A DNA stretch of 64,000 nt from Corynebacterium jeikeium. Lineage in GTDB: Bacteria > Actinomycetota > Actinomycetes > Mycobacteriales > Mycobacteriaceae. The notes beneath the pieces are model-generated. The model saw only the letters and a list, made by a program, of their open reading frames with translations. It was not told the DNA's origin and did not search any database. Shown here piece by piece: positions 21,591 through 30,212 of the stretch (the first letter of the stretch is position 1; each line of letters opens with the position of its first letter). The position numbers were made by a program, and so were the translations under genes. Location: contig CP033784.1 in assembly GCA_003955985.1 (NCBI GenBank), positions 124,001 through 188,000 of the forward strand, given 5' to 3'.

Positions 21591-22775
21591 CTACAACCCC
21601 AGCTCCGCCCGCACTGCAGTCACAAACTCGCTGGTAGTCGCGGTGCCGCCGAGGTCTGGCGTCGGCGCGGTGCACTTGGCGGCGTAGACGGCCTCGCGCA
21701 GCTTGGCTGCGGGCGCAAGTTCCGAGGTCGGATGCCCAAGGTGCTCCGCGCACATTGCCGCAGAGAGCAAAAACGCAGCCGGGTTGGCGATGCCGCGCCC
21801 GGCAATGTCCGGTGCCGAACCGTGCACCGGCTCGAAAACCGCAAAGTCGTCGCCAACATTCGCCGATGCCGCCAGCCCCAGCCCGCCAATCAAACCGGCA
21901 CCGATGTCACTGAGAATGTCGCCGATGAGGTTTTCCGCGATGATGACATCAAAGCGCGCCGGGTCGGTCACCAGCTGCATTGCCACGGCATCCGCATTGG
22001 CAAAATCGAATGCGACCTGCGAATACTCCTCCGCCACTTCTTCAACTGCCCCGCGAATCACACGCGCAGAGTCCCGCAGGATATTCGGCTTGTCCGCCAC
22101 CGTCACCGTCGGCGTGGCCTCCGAATCGGGGTTTGCCGCCTGGCGCGCGAGAGCCAACTTGGCCGCCTGTCGCGCAAGGCGGTGCCACGCAAAGGACGTC
22201 GTCACGCGCAAAGAAATCGCAACGTCGCCACGCTTATCGACGGCGCGAGCCACCGTCGAGTCCTCTGCCACCTCTGCCCACAGGTGGTGGTGCGGGGAGT
22301 CGGTCGGGGTGTCGTAAGGCGGGAGGAGATAGTCGTGACTGTAGAGACCCTCGGTGTTTTCGCGGACGATGGTGAAGTCGGCAGCCGCGCCGGGCAGGGT
22401 GACCGGGCGGATGTTGGCGAAGAGGTCGAGGCGCTGGCGCAGCTGGAGAACAGGGGAGCGGTAGGTCAGGCCGGTATCGCGCAGATGCGGTGCTAGTTCT
22501 TCCTCAGCCTCGCGAGCGGGCTTGGAGGTAATCGCCGCGAGCAGAGCGGCGTCGCTGCGTCCGAGTGTTTCCCAAGTTTCCTGCGGGACGGGATTGCCGT
22601 GCGCGCACCACTGGGACCAGCCAATTTGTGCCTCTGTCAGCTCCCAGTGCGGGAAGACATCGGCGATGAGTCCTCGGCAGGCATCGGTGATTTCAGGGCC
22701 GATGCCGTCGCCGGGCAGGAGTGTGATGCGGCGCGGTGCCGCTTCTAAAGCAGTCGCAGGCTGGTCGGTTTCCAT
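21591..22775 (-). CDS. Isocitrate/isopropylmalate-family beta-decarboxylating dehydrogenase
   Basis: The protein opens with ITLLPGDGIGPEITDA, the nucleotide-site start of the family, and has IVRENTEGLYSH, then NADAVAMQLVTDP, IIAENLIGDILSDIGAGLIGG, and FEPVHGSAPDIAGRGIANP. The RENTEG loop is closer to isocitrate, homoisocitrate or tartrate dehydrogenases than to classical LeuB, and 394 residues is longer than corynebacterial LeuB (about 340). It should oxidise and decarboxylate a malate-like 2-hydroxy acid with NAD(P). TAGGCT stands 7 bases before the ATG with no ribosome-binding site, so a leaderless transcript is likely. Substrate uncertain. Confidence 0.75.
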   Translation of the reverse strand: METDQPATALEAAPRRITLLPGDGIGPEITDACRGLIADVFPHWELTEAQIGWSQWCAHGNPVPQETWETLGRSDAALLAAITSKPAREAEEELAPHLRDTGLTYRSPVLQLRQRLDLFANIRPVTLPGAAADFTIVRENTEGLYSHDYLLPPYDTPTDSPHHHLWAEVAEDSTVARAVDKRGDVAISLRVTTSFAWHRLARQAAKLALARQAANPDSEATPTVTVADKPNILRDSARVIRGAVEEVAEEYSQVAFDFANADAVAMQLVTDPARFDVIIAENLIGDILSDIGAGLIGGLGLAASANVGDDFAVFEPVHGSAPDIAGRGIANPAAFLLSAAMCAEHLGHPTSELAPAAKLREAVYAAKCTAPTPDLGGTATTSEFVTAVRAELGL

Positions 22776-22819
22776 GGCTCTTAGCCTAGGACTGCGACGC
22801 CTGCGCGTGTGCGGTTTGG

Positions 22820-23368
22820 CTACTTTGCGAAAGCAACCGGGATCTCGGTGATGTCCTCGAAGCCCTCGCTGTGGTCACCGAAGAGCTTCAGCACGCAGTC
22901 CTGCTGGGTGCAGTCCACGGCCTCGCCGCTGGGCACGACGCTGAGCTCAAAGTGTGCGGTGTTGTCGTCGGCGATGGTGGTGGTGCCGCCGGACTTCTTG
23001 GTAATCCACTGCTGCGACTGGGTGCCGGCACTGCGGTCGCCGGTGCAGTCCGGGACGGGGTTGCCTGGAGCCTTCTCGGCGGCGCAGAGTGCGGCGTAGT
23101 AGCCGTAGTCGGGGTCGAGACCAGACAGGTCGACGGAGATGACATCGCCCTCGGAGAGGTCGTTGACCGGCTCGGCCTCCATGGTTACTTCGCCGGCGCT
23201 GGCGTCGGTTTCTTGATCTGCAGCGGAGCTGGTGGTTTCCGAAGCGTTGGCAGCATCCTGCGCGGCATTGTCCGCGTCATCTGCGCCACAGGCGGCGAGA
23301 AGTGGAAGTGCGGCGACGGCCGGAATAGCCAGGAAAGCCGCGCGACGCTGGAGTGTACGAGTAGTCAT
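22820..23368 (-). CDS. Neocarzinostatin-fold lipoprotein
   Basis: The first 26 residues form a lipoprotein signal ending in LLAAC. After an acidic, alanine-rich linker the last 115 residues follow the neocarzinostatin (enediyne apoprotein) fold: DLSEGDVISVDLSGLDPDYG, YYAALCA with a paired Cys, a serine/threonine-rich middle, then EAVDCTQQDCVLKLFG and IPVAF, matching the VDCTTAACQ end of neocarzinostatin and its two disulphides. Apoproteins of this fold bind hydrophobic chromophores. The gene is divergent from hmuT across a gap holding a DtxR-like box, so it may be iron-regulated and could bind haem, but that is inference. Confidence 0.7.
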   Translation of the reverse strand: MTTRTLQRRAAFLAIPAVAALPLLAACGADDADNAAQDAANASETTSSAADQETDASAGEVTMEAEPVNDLSEGDVISVDLSGLDPDYGYYAALCAAEKAPGNPVPDCTGDRSAGTQSQQWITKKSGGTTTIADDNTAHFELSVVPSGEAVDCTQQDCVLKLFGDHSEGFEDITEIPVAFAK

Positions 23369-23415
23369 AGGAGGTAACGTCCTTCCGAAAAACTGTAGAA
23401 ATTACTATCTTTATT

Positions 23416-23434
23416 TAAGGGTAGGCTAACCTAG
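23416..23434. promoter_or_regulatory. DtxR/IdeR-type iron box
   Basis: TAAGGGTAGGCTAACCTAG fits the 19-base DtxR consensus TWAGGTWAGSCTWACCTWA at 17 of 19 positions. It lies in the 203-base gap between the divergent neocarzinostatin-fold lipoprotein and hmuT, so DtxR with bound iron should repress one or both. A second, poorer half-match (TAGCCTAA) follows at 23445-23452. Confidence 0.8.
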
Positions 23435-23571
23435 AACTAAAAGATAGCCTAAGATTCTTTGGGTGAGTAGAGCAAAGTCCTTTCTAAGCTCTTTGTTACT
23501 AGTGTTAGTCGTTATTTAGTCAATCTTTTTGTCGTCTATCTCCGTGCAGCGTCAGCTCACAGAGGGGGAAT

Positions 23572-24681
23572 ATGTTCACCGTGCCTGCCTGTCGCGTTCG
23601 CAGCCTTGCCGGAACACTGCTGAGTGTTGTCCTAGTCGCAGGACTAGTCGCCTGTGGTTCCGATGATGCCGCGAGGGAGGGGGCATCGTCGTCAAGCGCT
23701 GGCGTGACGACGGTTCCGCGCGCCGACAACATTTCCGCTCACGGTGCCGCGCATGCGAACCTACCTTCGGAAAACCCCGAAGTGCTGCTGAAAGACCCGA
23801 AGCCGGCAGAAGATAAGGACTACCAGCGTATTCTCACGCTTGACCGGGCGGGAGCACTCAGCCGAGCGGTCTACACGCTTGGCCTCGGAGACCGTCTGGT
23901 GGGGCGCGACTCCACCTCCGATTTCCCGGCGGTAAAGGATTTGCCGAACCTCACCATCGGCGGGCATGCAGTCAATGCTGAGTCGGTGATGAAGCTAAAG
24001 CCGGAGCTCATCATTACCGATGGCACGATTGGCCCTAGCCGTGTCTTCGACACGTTTGAAAAAGCGGGGATCACCGTCGTCCATGTGTCGGACGAGCGCA
24101 CTCCCGAGACGATCAACACGCTTATCGACGAAGTCGCGGGCGCAGTCGGCCTGGCTGACCAAGTTGGCCCGGTGAAGGAGCACCTGGACAAGGAGCTGGC
24201 GGCTGCGACCGAGTACGCGCAGGCCAAGGCCGATGGCCGCAAGATGATGATTCTCTACGTGCGCGGAACCGGTGTGGCCATGATTGCGGGACCGGATTCT
24301 GGTGGGCGTTCTCTGATCACTCGTCTCGGCGGTGTCGATGCCGGTGAGGGCGTGGGTATTGAGGGTGCGTTCACGCCGATTACGCCAGAGTCGCTCATCG
24401 CTGCGGCTCCAGACACCATCCTGGTTATGTCTGGTGGCCTGGAGTCCGTCGGCGGGATTGAAGGCTTGAAGGAAATCCCGGGCATCGCACAGACCCCGGC
24501 GGGCCAGAATGAGTCCGTTGTGGACGTGCCCGATTCGCAGCTGCTGTCCTTTGACTCGCAGTCGCCGCGTGCGATTCGCGCCATTGCGGATGCTCTCTAC
24601 GGTGGCGGTGCTGGTGATGGTGCAGGTGATGGCGCTGGTGCAGGCTCTCGTGTGAGCGCTGACAAGACTGCGGGGAAGTGA
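23572..24681 (+). CDS. hmuT: Haemin ABC transporter substrate-binding lipoprotein
   Basis: The N-terminus is a lipoprotein signal ending in GLVAC. The mature part is a class-III periplasmic-binding fold of the TroA/BtuF group: RILTLDRAGALSRAVYTLGLGDRLVGRD, then AESVMKLKPELIITDGTIG, a long linking helix, and a second lobe with ILYVRGTGVAMIAGPD. HmuT receives haem at the cell surface and docks on HmuU. The end carries a Gly/Ala/Asp repeat (GAGDGAGDGAGAG). GAGGGGG stands about 5 bases before the ATG. It is the first gene of the hmuTUV-hmuO operon behind the DtxR box. Confidence 0.92.
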   Translation: MFTVPACRVRSLAGTLLSVVLVAGLVACGSDDAAREGASSSSAGVTTVPRADNISAHGAAHANLPSENPEVLLKDPKPAEDKDYQRILTLDRAGALSRAVYTLGLGDRLVGRDSTSDFPAVKDLPNLTIGGHAVNAESVMKLKPELIITDGTIGPSRVFDTFEKAGITVVHVSDERTPETINTLIDEVAGAVGLADQVGPVKEHLDKELAAATEYAQAKADGRKMMILYVRGTGVAMIAGPDSGGRSLITRLGGVDAGEGVGIEGAFTPITPESLIAAAPDTILVMSGGLESVGGIEGLKEIPGIAQTPAGQNESVVDVPDSQLLSFDSQSPRAIRAIADALYGGGAGDGAGDGAGAGSRVSADKTAGK

Positions 24682-24692
24682 CTGGCTGAGCA

Positions 24693-25772
24693 ATGCAGAC
24701 AACCGCGAACAAAACTAGTCCGTTCAGACAGGCGGCCGTTTTCATTGGGCTCGCCCTAGCGCTTGTGCTGGCAATAGGTTGGTCGGCCTCCGTGGGGCAG
24801 TTCGGCGCCACCATCGGCGAATCACTGAGCTCAATGGTGAGGCTAGTGTTCAATGGCGGTCTCGGTGACGCGCCAGAGCCCATCGACACCGTGCTGTGGC
24901 AAGTGCGATTGCCGCGCATCGCGCTGGCCTGCCTCGTTGGTGCGGGACTAGCCCTCGCGGGTGTGGCGCTGCAAGCGGTGTTCGGCAACCCGCTTGCCGA
25001 ACCCGGCCTCATCGGCGTTTCCTCCGGCGCCGCGGTCGGCGCTGCCACCGCCACAGTTTTGGGCACCGCCGCCGGGCTTTCCGGAGTGCTCGGCGGAGTG
25101 TTGAGTGTCTTCGCCAGCAGCTGGGCCATTGCGGTCTCAGCTTTTATCGGTGGCGCGGTAGCCACGGCTATTGTGGCCGCCAATGCGCACGGTGGCCGCG
25201 ATATCGCCCGAATCATTCTGGTCGGTGTGGCTGTGAACTCCATCTGCGGTGGTCTGGTGTCGCTCCTGACATTCGTAGCCTCCACAGCTGCCCGCGACCG
25301 CATTGTGTTCTGGCAGATGGGCTCGTTTGCCAGCGCCACCTGGACGCAGGTTGTCATCATTACGCTGGTGACAGTTCCGGCCGTAATTGCCATGTGGGTC
25401 AGCTACCGCAAGCTGGACATTCTGAGTCTTGGTGAAGCGCAAGCCCGCCACCTGGGTATTAACGTCGTCACGCTGCGTCGCGCCATCATTTTTGGCACGT
25501 CCCTGGTCGTGGCGGCTGGAGTGGCATTTTCCGGCATCATCGTCTTCATCGGCCTGGTCGTGCCGCACGCTGCACGACTGCTGCTGGGACCAGCGCATCG
25601 CACGCTGATTCCCGCATGCATCCTCGGCGGCGCGCTAGCCACAACGCTGGCCGACCTCGCGGCCCGCACCATGATCACCGGTGCGGACCTGCCGCTGGGA
25701 ATGCTCACCTCGATCGTCGGTGGACCACTGTTCTTCTGGCTGCTCCTGCGTTCGAAGAGGGCGGTGCACTAA
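24693..25772 (+). CDS. hmuU: Haemin ABC transporter permease (FecCD family)
   Basis: A 359-residue inner-membrane permease with about nine or ten helices. It has LPRIALACLVGAGLALAGVALQAVFGNPLAEPGLIGVSSGAAVGA-type FecCD signatures near residues 70-115 and the VVPHAARLLLGP loop near residue 290 that contacts the ATPase. It moves haem delivered by HmuT. It begins 11 bases after hmuT and its stop overlaps the hmuV start (TAATG). Confidence 0.93.
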   Translation: MQTTANKTSPFRQAAVFIGLALALVLAIGWSASVGQFGATIGESLSSMVRLVFNGGLGDAPEPIDTVLWQVRLPRIALACLVGAGLALAGVALQAVFGNPLAEPGLIGVSSGAAVGAATATVLGTAAGLSGVLGGVLSVFASSWAIAVSAFIGGAVATAIVAANAHGGRDIARIILVGVAVNSICGGLVSLLTFVASTAARDRIVFWQMGSFASATWTQVVIITLVTVPAVIAMWVSYRKLDILSLGEAQARHLGINVVTLRRAIIFGTSLVVAAGVAFSGIIVFIGLVVPHAARLLLGPAHRTLIPACILGGALATTLADLAARTMITGADLPLGMLTSIVGGPLFFWLLLRSKRAVH

Positions 25773-26596
25773 TGGAAATTCACTCTGGCCTGGGTATTTC
25801 TGCCGAAAATGTCAGCATCACCCTGGACGGTCACCGCATTCTCAACGATATTTCCGTGGTCGCCGAGCCCGGAAAAGTCACCGCGCTGGTCGGCCCGAAT
25901 GGTGCTGGAAAGTCGACACTGCTCGCAGCGCTTTCCGGCGACCATGAGCTGAGCGGCGGCGACGTCCGGATCGGCGAGCACTCCATTACCGAGCTCTCCA
26001 TCGCCGACCTGGCCCGCTACCGCGCCGTCCTGGTACAGAGCCAAGAACTGTCCGTGCCATTCACCAGCCGCGAAGTCATCGACTTCGGACGCAACCCCTG
26101 GGGCGGCCCGAACGAAGAGCTGCTCGAGGAAGTCATCACCGAATGCGACGTCGCGCACCTCCTTGACCGGGAAGTCCCGACCCTCTCCGGCGGCGAGCGC
26201 GCCCGCGTCCACAGCGCCCGCGTGTTCTACCAGGACACTCCCGTCGTGCTTCTCGACGAACCGACCGCGGCCCTGGACCTCCACCACGCCGAAAAAATCA
26301 TGGGAATGATGCGCGCCCGCGCGGCGGCGGGCAAAGCCGTGGTCGTGGTCCTGCACGATTTGTCCGCCGCAGCGGCGTATGCCGATCACGTTGTGGTGGT
26401 GGCGCAGGGGCGCGTCGTAAAGCAAGGCCCGCCTGCGGAAACCCTGGATGCACAGACCGTCAGCGAAGTCTACGGCATCGGTGTGGAAGTGCTTCAGGAC
26501 TCCGCGGGCAACTCCGTGCTGGTGCCTCAGCGCGCGAGCCACAATCTCTCACCCCAGTCTCCGAACCTCACAGAGAAAGAAGAAAACCATGGTTGA
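25772..26596 (+). CDS. hmuV: Haemin ABC transporter ATP-binding protein
   Basis: ATPase of the haem importer. Walker A GPNGAGKST, signature LSGGERARV, Walker B VVLLDEPTAALD and the switch His in VVVLHDLS are all present. The ATG at 25772 is chosen because it overlaps the hmuU stop by one base; the frame is open further upstream but only inside hmuU. The gene ends 8 bases inside hmuO. Length of about 274 residues is normal. Confidence 0.93.
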   Translation: MEIHSGLGISAENVSITLDGHRILNDISVVAEPGKVTALVGPNGAGKSTLLAALSGDHELSGGDVRIGEHSITELSIADLARYRAVLVQSQELSVPFTSREVIDFGRNPWGGPNEELLEEVITECDVAHLLDREVPTLSGGERARVHSARVFYQDTPVVLLDEPTAALDLHHAEKIMGMMRARAAAGKAVVVVLHDLSAAAAYADHVVVVAQGRVVKQGPPAETLDAQTVSEVYGIGVEVLQDSAGNSVLVPQRASHNLSPQSPNLTEKEENHG

Positions 26597-27275
26597 AAAC
26601 ACGATTAAAGAAGGTGACAAGCTGGCTGCTCAGCCCCTGGCAGATCGACTCAAAGTGGAGACTGCGGGTGTCCACAGTGAAGCGGAGAACTCCGACTTCA
26701 TGTCGAGGCTGCTTGCGGGTGAACTGAATGCGCAGGCGGCCATCGATTTAACTGGTCAGCTCTACTTTGTGTACGAGGCGTTAGAGCAGGCAGTGCGGTC
26801 CACTGCGGAGTCGCCGCAGGTCAGCGCGGTCTACGATACGCAGCTGGAGCGCCTGGAAGCGCTGGCAGCCGACCTTGAGCATTTGGTGGGGCCCGACTGG
26901 CGGGAAAAGATCTCGCCTGTGGAGGCGACAAAGAACTACGTGGCCGAGCTTCGTGAAATCGAAAGCAACGGTAACGCCAACGCCGCATTGGCACACCATT
27001 ACGTTCGCTACCTGGGCGATCTTTCTGGTGGTCAGGTGATTGCGTCCATGCTGGCCAAGCATTACGGCATCGGTGCGGAGGGAACCCGATTCTATGACTT
27101 CTCCGCGATCGGAAAAATTAAGCCCTACCGCGACGGCTACCGACAGAGTCTGTCTGAGCTGGGCATTTCGGATGCCGACAAAGATGCCGTGGTTGACGAG
27201 GCGAAAAAGGCATTTCGTCTCAACCGGGCCATTTTCCACGACCTAGCTGGCGGCCTAGACGACGCAGTGGCGTAG
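26589..27275 (+). CDS. hmuO: Haem oxygenase
   Basis: A 228-residue cytoplasmic haem oxygenase close to C. diphtheriae HmuO. The axial haem ligand is His29 in AGVHSEAENSDFMSRLLAGEL, and the distal helix motif HHYVRYLGDLSGGQVIA is complete, including the two glycines over the haem. It opens haem to biliverdin, CO and iron. The ATG at 26589 lies in the end of hmuV (8-base overlap), so haem import and breakdown are coupled in one transcript. Confidence 0.95.
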   Translation: MVENTIKEGDKLAAQPLADRLKVETAGVHSEAENSDFMSRLLAGELNAQAAIDLTGQLYFVYEALEQAVRSTAESPQVSAVYDTQLERLEALAADLEHLVGPDWREKISPVEATKNYVAELREIESNGNANAALAHHYVRYLGDLSGGQVIASMLAKHYGIGAEGTRFYDFSAIGKIKPYRDGYRQSLSELGISDADKDAVVDEAKKAFRLNRAIFHDLAGGLDDAVA

Positions 27276-27319
27276 GTCGCGGACTGGAGTGCTGTGACCG
27301 TGGCGGTGGGCGGTATGCG

Positions 27320-27991
27320 TTAGCCGATGTACACCACTGCGTTACGGCCGCCCGTGCACTTGATGTTGCCGCCAGCAGGACGGCACCACATGTTGTAGGT
27401 CAGGCCAGTCGTTGGGCTGTAGGCCGTGATGGTGCCGGATTCCGCACCAGTGGAATTGCGATAGCGGACGTAGGCGCTGTGTACATTTCGAACGAACGGA
27501 TCGCTCGTTGAGGACGTGCCCTTCCATGCGCTGGAGAGGTTGCCGCCAGCCAGGCCCGATGAGCGAGACGAGCCCGAATTACCGGATGAGCCACTCGAAT
27601 CTTGAACAACCACGGTCTCAGTCTGTGTGACCGGTGGGTTGGGCTGGCTCGAAGCATCGGCAGCGGCCTGTGTAGTGGCAGCCGTCTGTGTGTCGGCCGC
27701 AGTTACCGAGTCATCTTTACTCAGGGTGACATAAAGTACCGCGCCAACCAGGCCCAGCAGGACCACGACCAGCACTGAAATGAGCGCAATCATTGCGCCG
27801 GAAGTACCTGATCTTTGCTGCGGATACGCCGGGGCTGCGTAAGCGAAAGTTGGTGCCGGCTGCGCAGCGAATTGGGGCTGCGGCTGTGGTTGGGGTTGAG
27901 GTGCCTGGTTCGGGTACACGGGGCCGAAAGAACCGGTGGAAGGATTCGAATTGTAGTTGGGGTCTGAGCTGGGGAACTCGTTATGCGACAT
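27320..27991 (-). CDS. Membrane-anchored protein with Pro/Gln-rich N-terminus, unknown
   Basis: About 223 residues. The N-terminal 60 are rich in Pro, Gln, Asn and Ser (with PQPQPQPQ), followed by one strongly hydrophobic helix (MIALISVLVVVLLGLVGAVL), a Thr/Ala/Ser-rich spacer, a SSGSSGNSGSSRSSG stretch, and a compact C-terminal domain of about 60 residues with two cysteines (WCRPAG, KCTGG). The layout suggests a cytoplasmic tail, one membrane pass and an external domain. The start at 27991 (MSHNEF) is chosen by content; no good ribosome-binding site is seen and an in-frame ATG exists at 28066. Function not recognised. Confidence 0.65.
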   Translation of the reverse strand: MSHNEFPSSDPNYNSNPSTGSFGPVYPNQAPQPQPQPQPQFAAQPAPTFAYAAPAYPQQRSGTSGAMIALISVLVVVLLGLVGAVLYVTLSKDDSVTAADTQTAATTQAAADASSQPNPPVTQTETVVVQDSSGSSGNSGSSRSSGLAGGNLSSAWKGTSSTSDPFVRNVHSAYVRYRNSTGAESGTITAYSPTTGLTYNMWCRPAGGNIKCTGGRNAVVYIG

Positions 27992-28160
27992 GCTGGACGT
28001 ACCAATCACGAGGAGGAAGTGTTCCCCCTGTGATGAGCCCAACCCGCGTAGCGAATGGTGTTCCATCCCCTGGGGACACGGTTAACGGCTTTTATTGTAT
28101 TACTGGGAAAACTGTAAAGCATGTTAGGAGACGCATGTCTTGCGCAAAATGCGGCAAGGA

Positions 28161-28211
28161 CGGGTTTAGCTAGACCCGAAATGAGGTGGTGAGCTTCAAA
28201 TGAGGTTGTGA
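28161..28211. repeat. Near-palindrome and 14-bp direct repeats
   Basis: CGGGTTTAGCTAGACCCG (28161-28178) is self-complementary apart from one T-G pair. AAATGAGGTGGTGA (28179-28192) is repeated as AAATGAGGTTGTGA (28198-28211), period 19. They lie in the 450-base gap upstream of the membrane-protein gene and may be binding sites; no known motif is recognised. Confidence 0.35.
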
Positions 28212-28325
28212 CCATCGAGAAACTGCCTAAGTTTATGTCAGTTTCGGCACTAATTTCTGCTTGTTTTTGTCATAAACCTAGTCAGTAACTTGTGAGCCGG
28301 CCCAAGACTCCGGGCTGCACATGCG

Positions 28326-28391
28326 AAACTGGGGTGCGCGTGAAACCCCACGGCCATTTTTCGGCCGTTTTGTTCATGCGCACCCCAGTTT
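28326..28391. terminator. Large composite hairpin, probable terminator
   Basis: Two 19-base arms (28326-28344 and 28373-28391) pair at 18 positions plus one wobble, starting AAACTGGGGTGCGC. Inside lies a second hairpin ACGGCC-7-GGCCGT (28350-28368) followed by TTTT. It sits about 50 bases past the 3' end of the leftward pmmB-like gene, so it most likely ends the pmmB/deoC/deoA transcript and could work in both directions. Confidence 0.6.
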
Positions 28392-28438
28392 GTTGCGAGG
28401 TGTAGCTGGTAGCTGCCTATTGGTTAGCTGCTTAGTGG

Positions 28439-30202
28439 CTACATCCCCAGGATTTCCTTGAGTTCGGCCTTAATCTGGTCGAGCCGCTCGGCCGCGGCCA
28501 CGTGCGGAATCGCGGCCGAAGCGACCGGCAGCACGACTTCCAGGTAGCACTTCAGCTTCGGTTCCGTGCCGGAAGGCCGGGCAATGACGCGGTCGTTGGC
28601 CTCGGTGAGGATGAGAATGCCGTCAGTAGGCGGGATGTGATAGCTCTCGCCCTTGGCGTCGACCATGTCTAGGCCATCATTCATGTCCGTGACCTGCGTG
28701 ACCTTCGAACCAGCCAGTTGTGCAGGCGGGTTGGCGCGCAGAGTGTCCATGCCCTTGGTGATCAGCGAGCGGTCCTCGACACGGAAGGTCAACGGTGCGG
28801 TCTTGTAGAGACCATGGGCACGGGCGACATCATCCAGAAGGTCCTGGATGCCAAGACCCTGGCCCTTCAGTCGCGCCACCGCGTCGGCGACACGCACCGC
28901 CGCAGATACGCCGTCCTTGTCTCGCACGACTGCCGGGTCAGTGCAGTAGCCAATGGCCTCCTCGTAGCCGAAGACGAGCCCGTCCACACCAGCAATCCAC
29001 TTAAAGCCGGTCAGTGTAGCGCGATAATTCAGTCCGTGACCTGCGGCAATCTTGCCCAGCAGGCGTGAGGACACAATCGAGTTAGCCATTGTGGCCGGAA
29101 ACTCTGCGCCCTCATCATTGGTCACGGTCGCAATCCCACGGGCCTCGGCATCCGCAGCGATGACTTCACCCAGAAACGCACCGATGTCGTCGCCGGAGAG
29201 CTGTCGCCAGCCGCCATCGACGCCGCTGTCCGGAATAGCTACCGAGCAGCGGTCCGCATCCGGGTCAGCCGCGATGATGACATCCGCGTCTTCGGCACGT
29301 GCCAGCTCAAACGCAAGATCCAGCGCGCCGGCTTCCTCCGGGTTCGGGAACGATACCGTCGGGAACTCCGGATCCGGCGCGAACTGCTTTTCGACCACGC
29401 TGACATTCGAGAAACCTGCCGCGTTCAGTGTGCGCACGATGGTCTCGCCACCGACACCATGCATCGGGGTGAGAACAATCTTTGCTGCCTGCTTCTCTTC
29501 GCTTGACGACGTCGTTGCGAGCGCAGCCGCCCGTTTCACATAGGCATCCAGCAGTTCAGGACCAACCTGCTCGACGGCATCGAAGTCACGCGGGACCTCA
29601 TCAGCCGGTGGAGCAGCGGCGATGGCGTCCGCAATTTGCTTGTCATGGGGCGCGATGATTTGGACGCCTCGGCGGGAATCCGACTCCACCGCGCGGCCAC
29701 CGAGGTAAACCTTGTAGCCGTTGTCCTTCGGTGGATTGTGGCTGGCCGTGACCATGATGCCGGCATCGGCATTGAGGTGGCGCACGGCAAAGGCGGTCAC
29801 CGGTGTGGGCAGCTGCTGTGGCAGAGCCAGGGCCTTGCCACCGGCTGCGGCGACAACCGCGGCGGCATCGCGGTGAAAATCGGCGGAGCCGTGGCGGGCA
29901 TCGCAACCAATGACCACGGTGAAGTCGTCGCCCACAATGTTCTTCAGATGCGCAACCAGGCCAGCGGTGGCACGGATGACCGTGGCACGGTTCATGCGGG
30001 ACTGACCAGCTGCAACGACACCGCGAAGACCTGCAGTGCCGAATTCGAGTGGCCCGGCGAAACGGCTTTCCAGCTCGGCAATCGCATCGGGGTTGGCGGC
30101 CTTGGCTTCGTCGTAAAGCGAGGAGAGCTCAGCGGCGGTGGCCGAGTCCGGATCGTGGGCGATCCAATCGGTGATGGTGGCTTGTAGCTGTTCGGAGAGC
30201 AT
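28439..30202 (-). CDS. pmmB: Phospho-sugar mutase (phosphomannomutase/phosphopentomutase-like)
   Basis: A 587-residue alpha-D-phosphohexomutase. The catalytic phosphoserine lies in TASHNPPKDNGYKVYLGG, the metal loop is ADPDADR, and the sugar loop reads GYEEAIGY; the phosphate-binding RPSGTEPKLKCYLE closes the protein. Its position downstream of deoC and deoA suggests that it interconverts ribose or deoxyribose 1- and 5-phosphates for nucleoside breakdown, as proposed for the pmmB gene near deoA/cdd in mycobacteria. TAGGCT stands 7 bases before the ATG but is partly the deoC stop codon, so an internal promoter is uncertain. Confidence 0.88.
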   Translation of the reverse strand: MLSEQLQATITDWIAHDPDSATAAELSSLYDEAKAANPDAIAELESRFAGPLEFGTAGLRGVVAAGQSRMNRATVIRATAGLVAHLKNIVGDDFTVVIGCDARHGSADFHRDAAAVVAAAGGKALALPQQLPTPVTAFAVRHLNADAGIMVTASHNPPKDNGYKVYLGGRAVESDSRRGVQIIAPHDKQIADAIAAAPPADEVPRDFDAVEQVGPELLDAYVKRAAALATTSSSEEKQAAKIVLTPMHGVGGETIVRTLNAAGFSNVSVVEKQFAPDPEFPTVSFPNPEEAGALDLAFELARAEDADVIIAADPDADRCSVAIPDSGVDGGWRQLSGDDIGAFLGEVIAADAEARGIATVTNDEGAEFPATMANSIVSSRLLGKIAAGHGLNYRATLTGFKWIAGVDGLVFGYEEAIGYCTDPAVVRDKDGVSAAVRVADAVARLKGQGLGIQDLLDDVARAHGLYKTAPLTFRVEDRSLITKGMDTLRANPPAQLAGSKVTQVTDMNDGLDMVDAKGESYHIPPTDGILILTEANDRVIARPSGTEPKLKCYLEVVLPVASAAIPHVAAAERLDQIKAELKEILGM

Positions 30203-30212
30203 CGGGGTTAGC

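Noticed and set aside
22783..22790. DtxR half-site (TAGGCTAA) before the dehydrogenase gene
   Set aside because: Only one half is present and TAGGCT is better read as the -10 box of a leaderless promoter.
23439..23457. Second DtxR box before hmuT
   Set aside because: Only the central TAGCCTAA fits; about six positions fail, so it is noted but not called.
24425..25393. Long leftward frame opposite hmuT/hmuU
   Set aside because: It is antisense to clear transporter genes and consists of Ala/Thr/Pro/Arg-rich shadow sequence.
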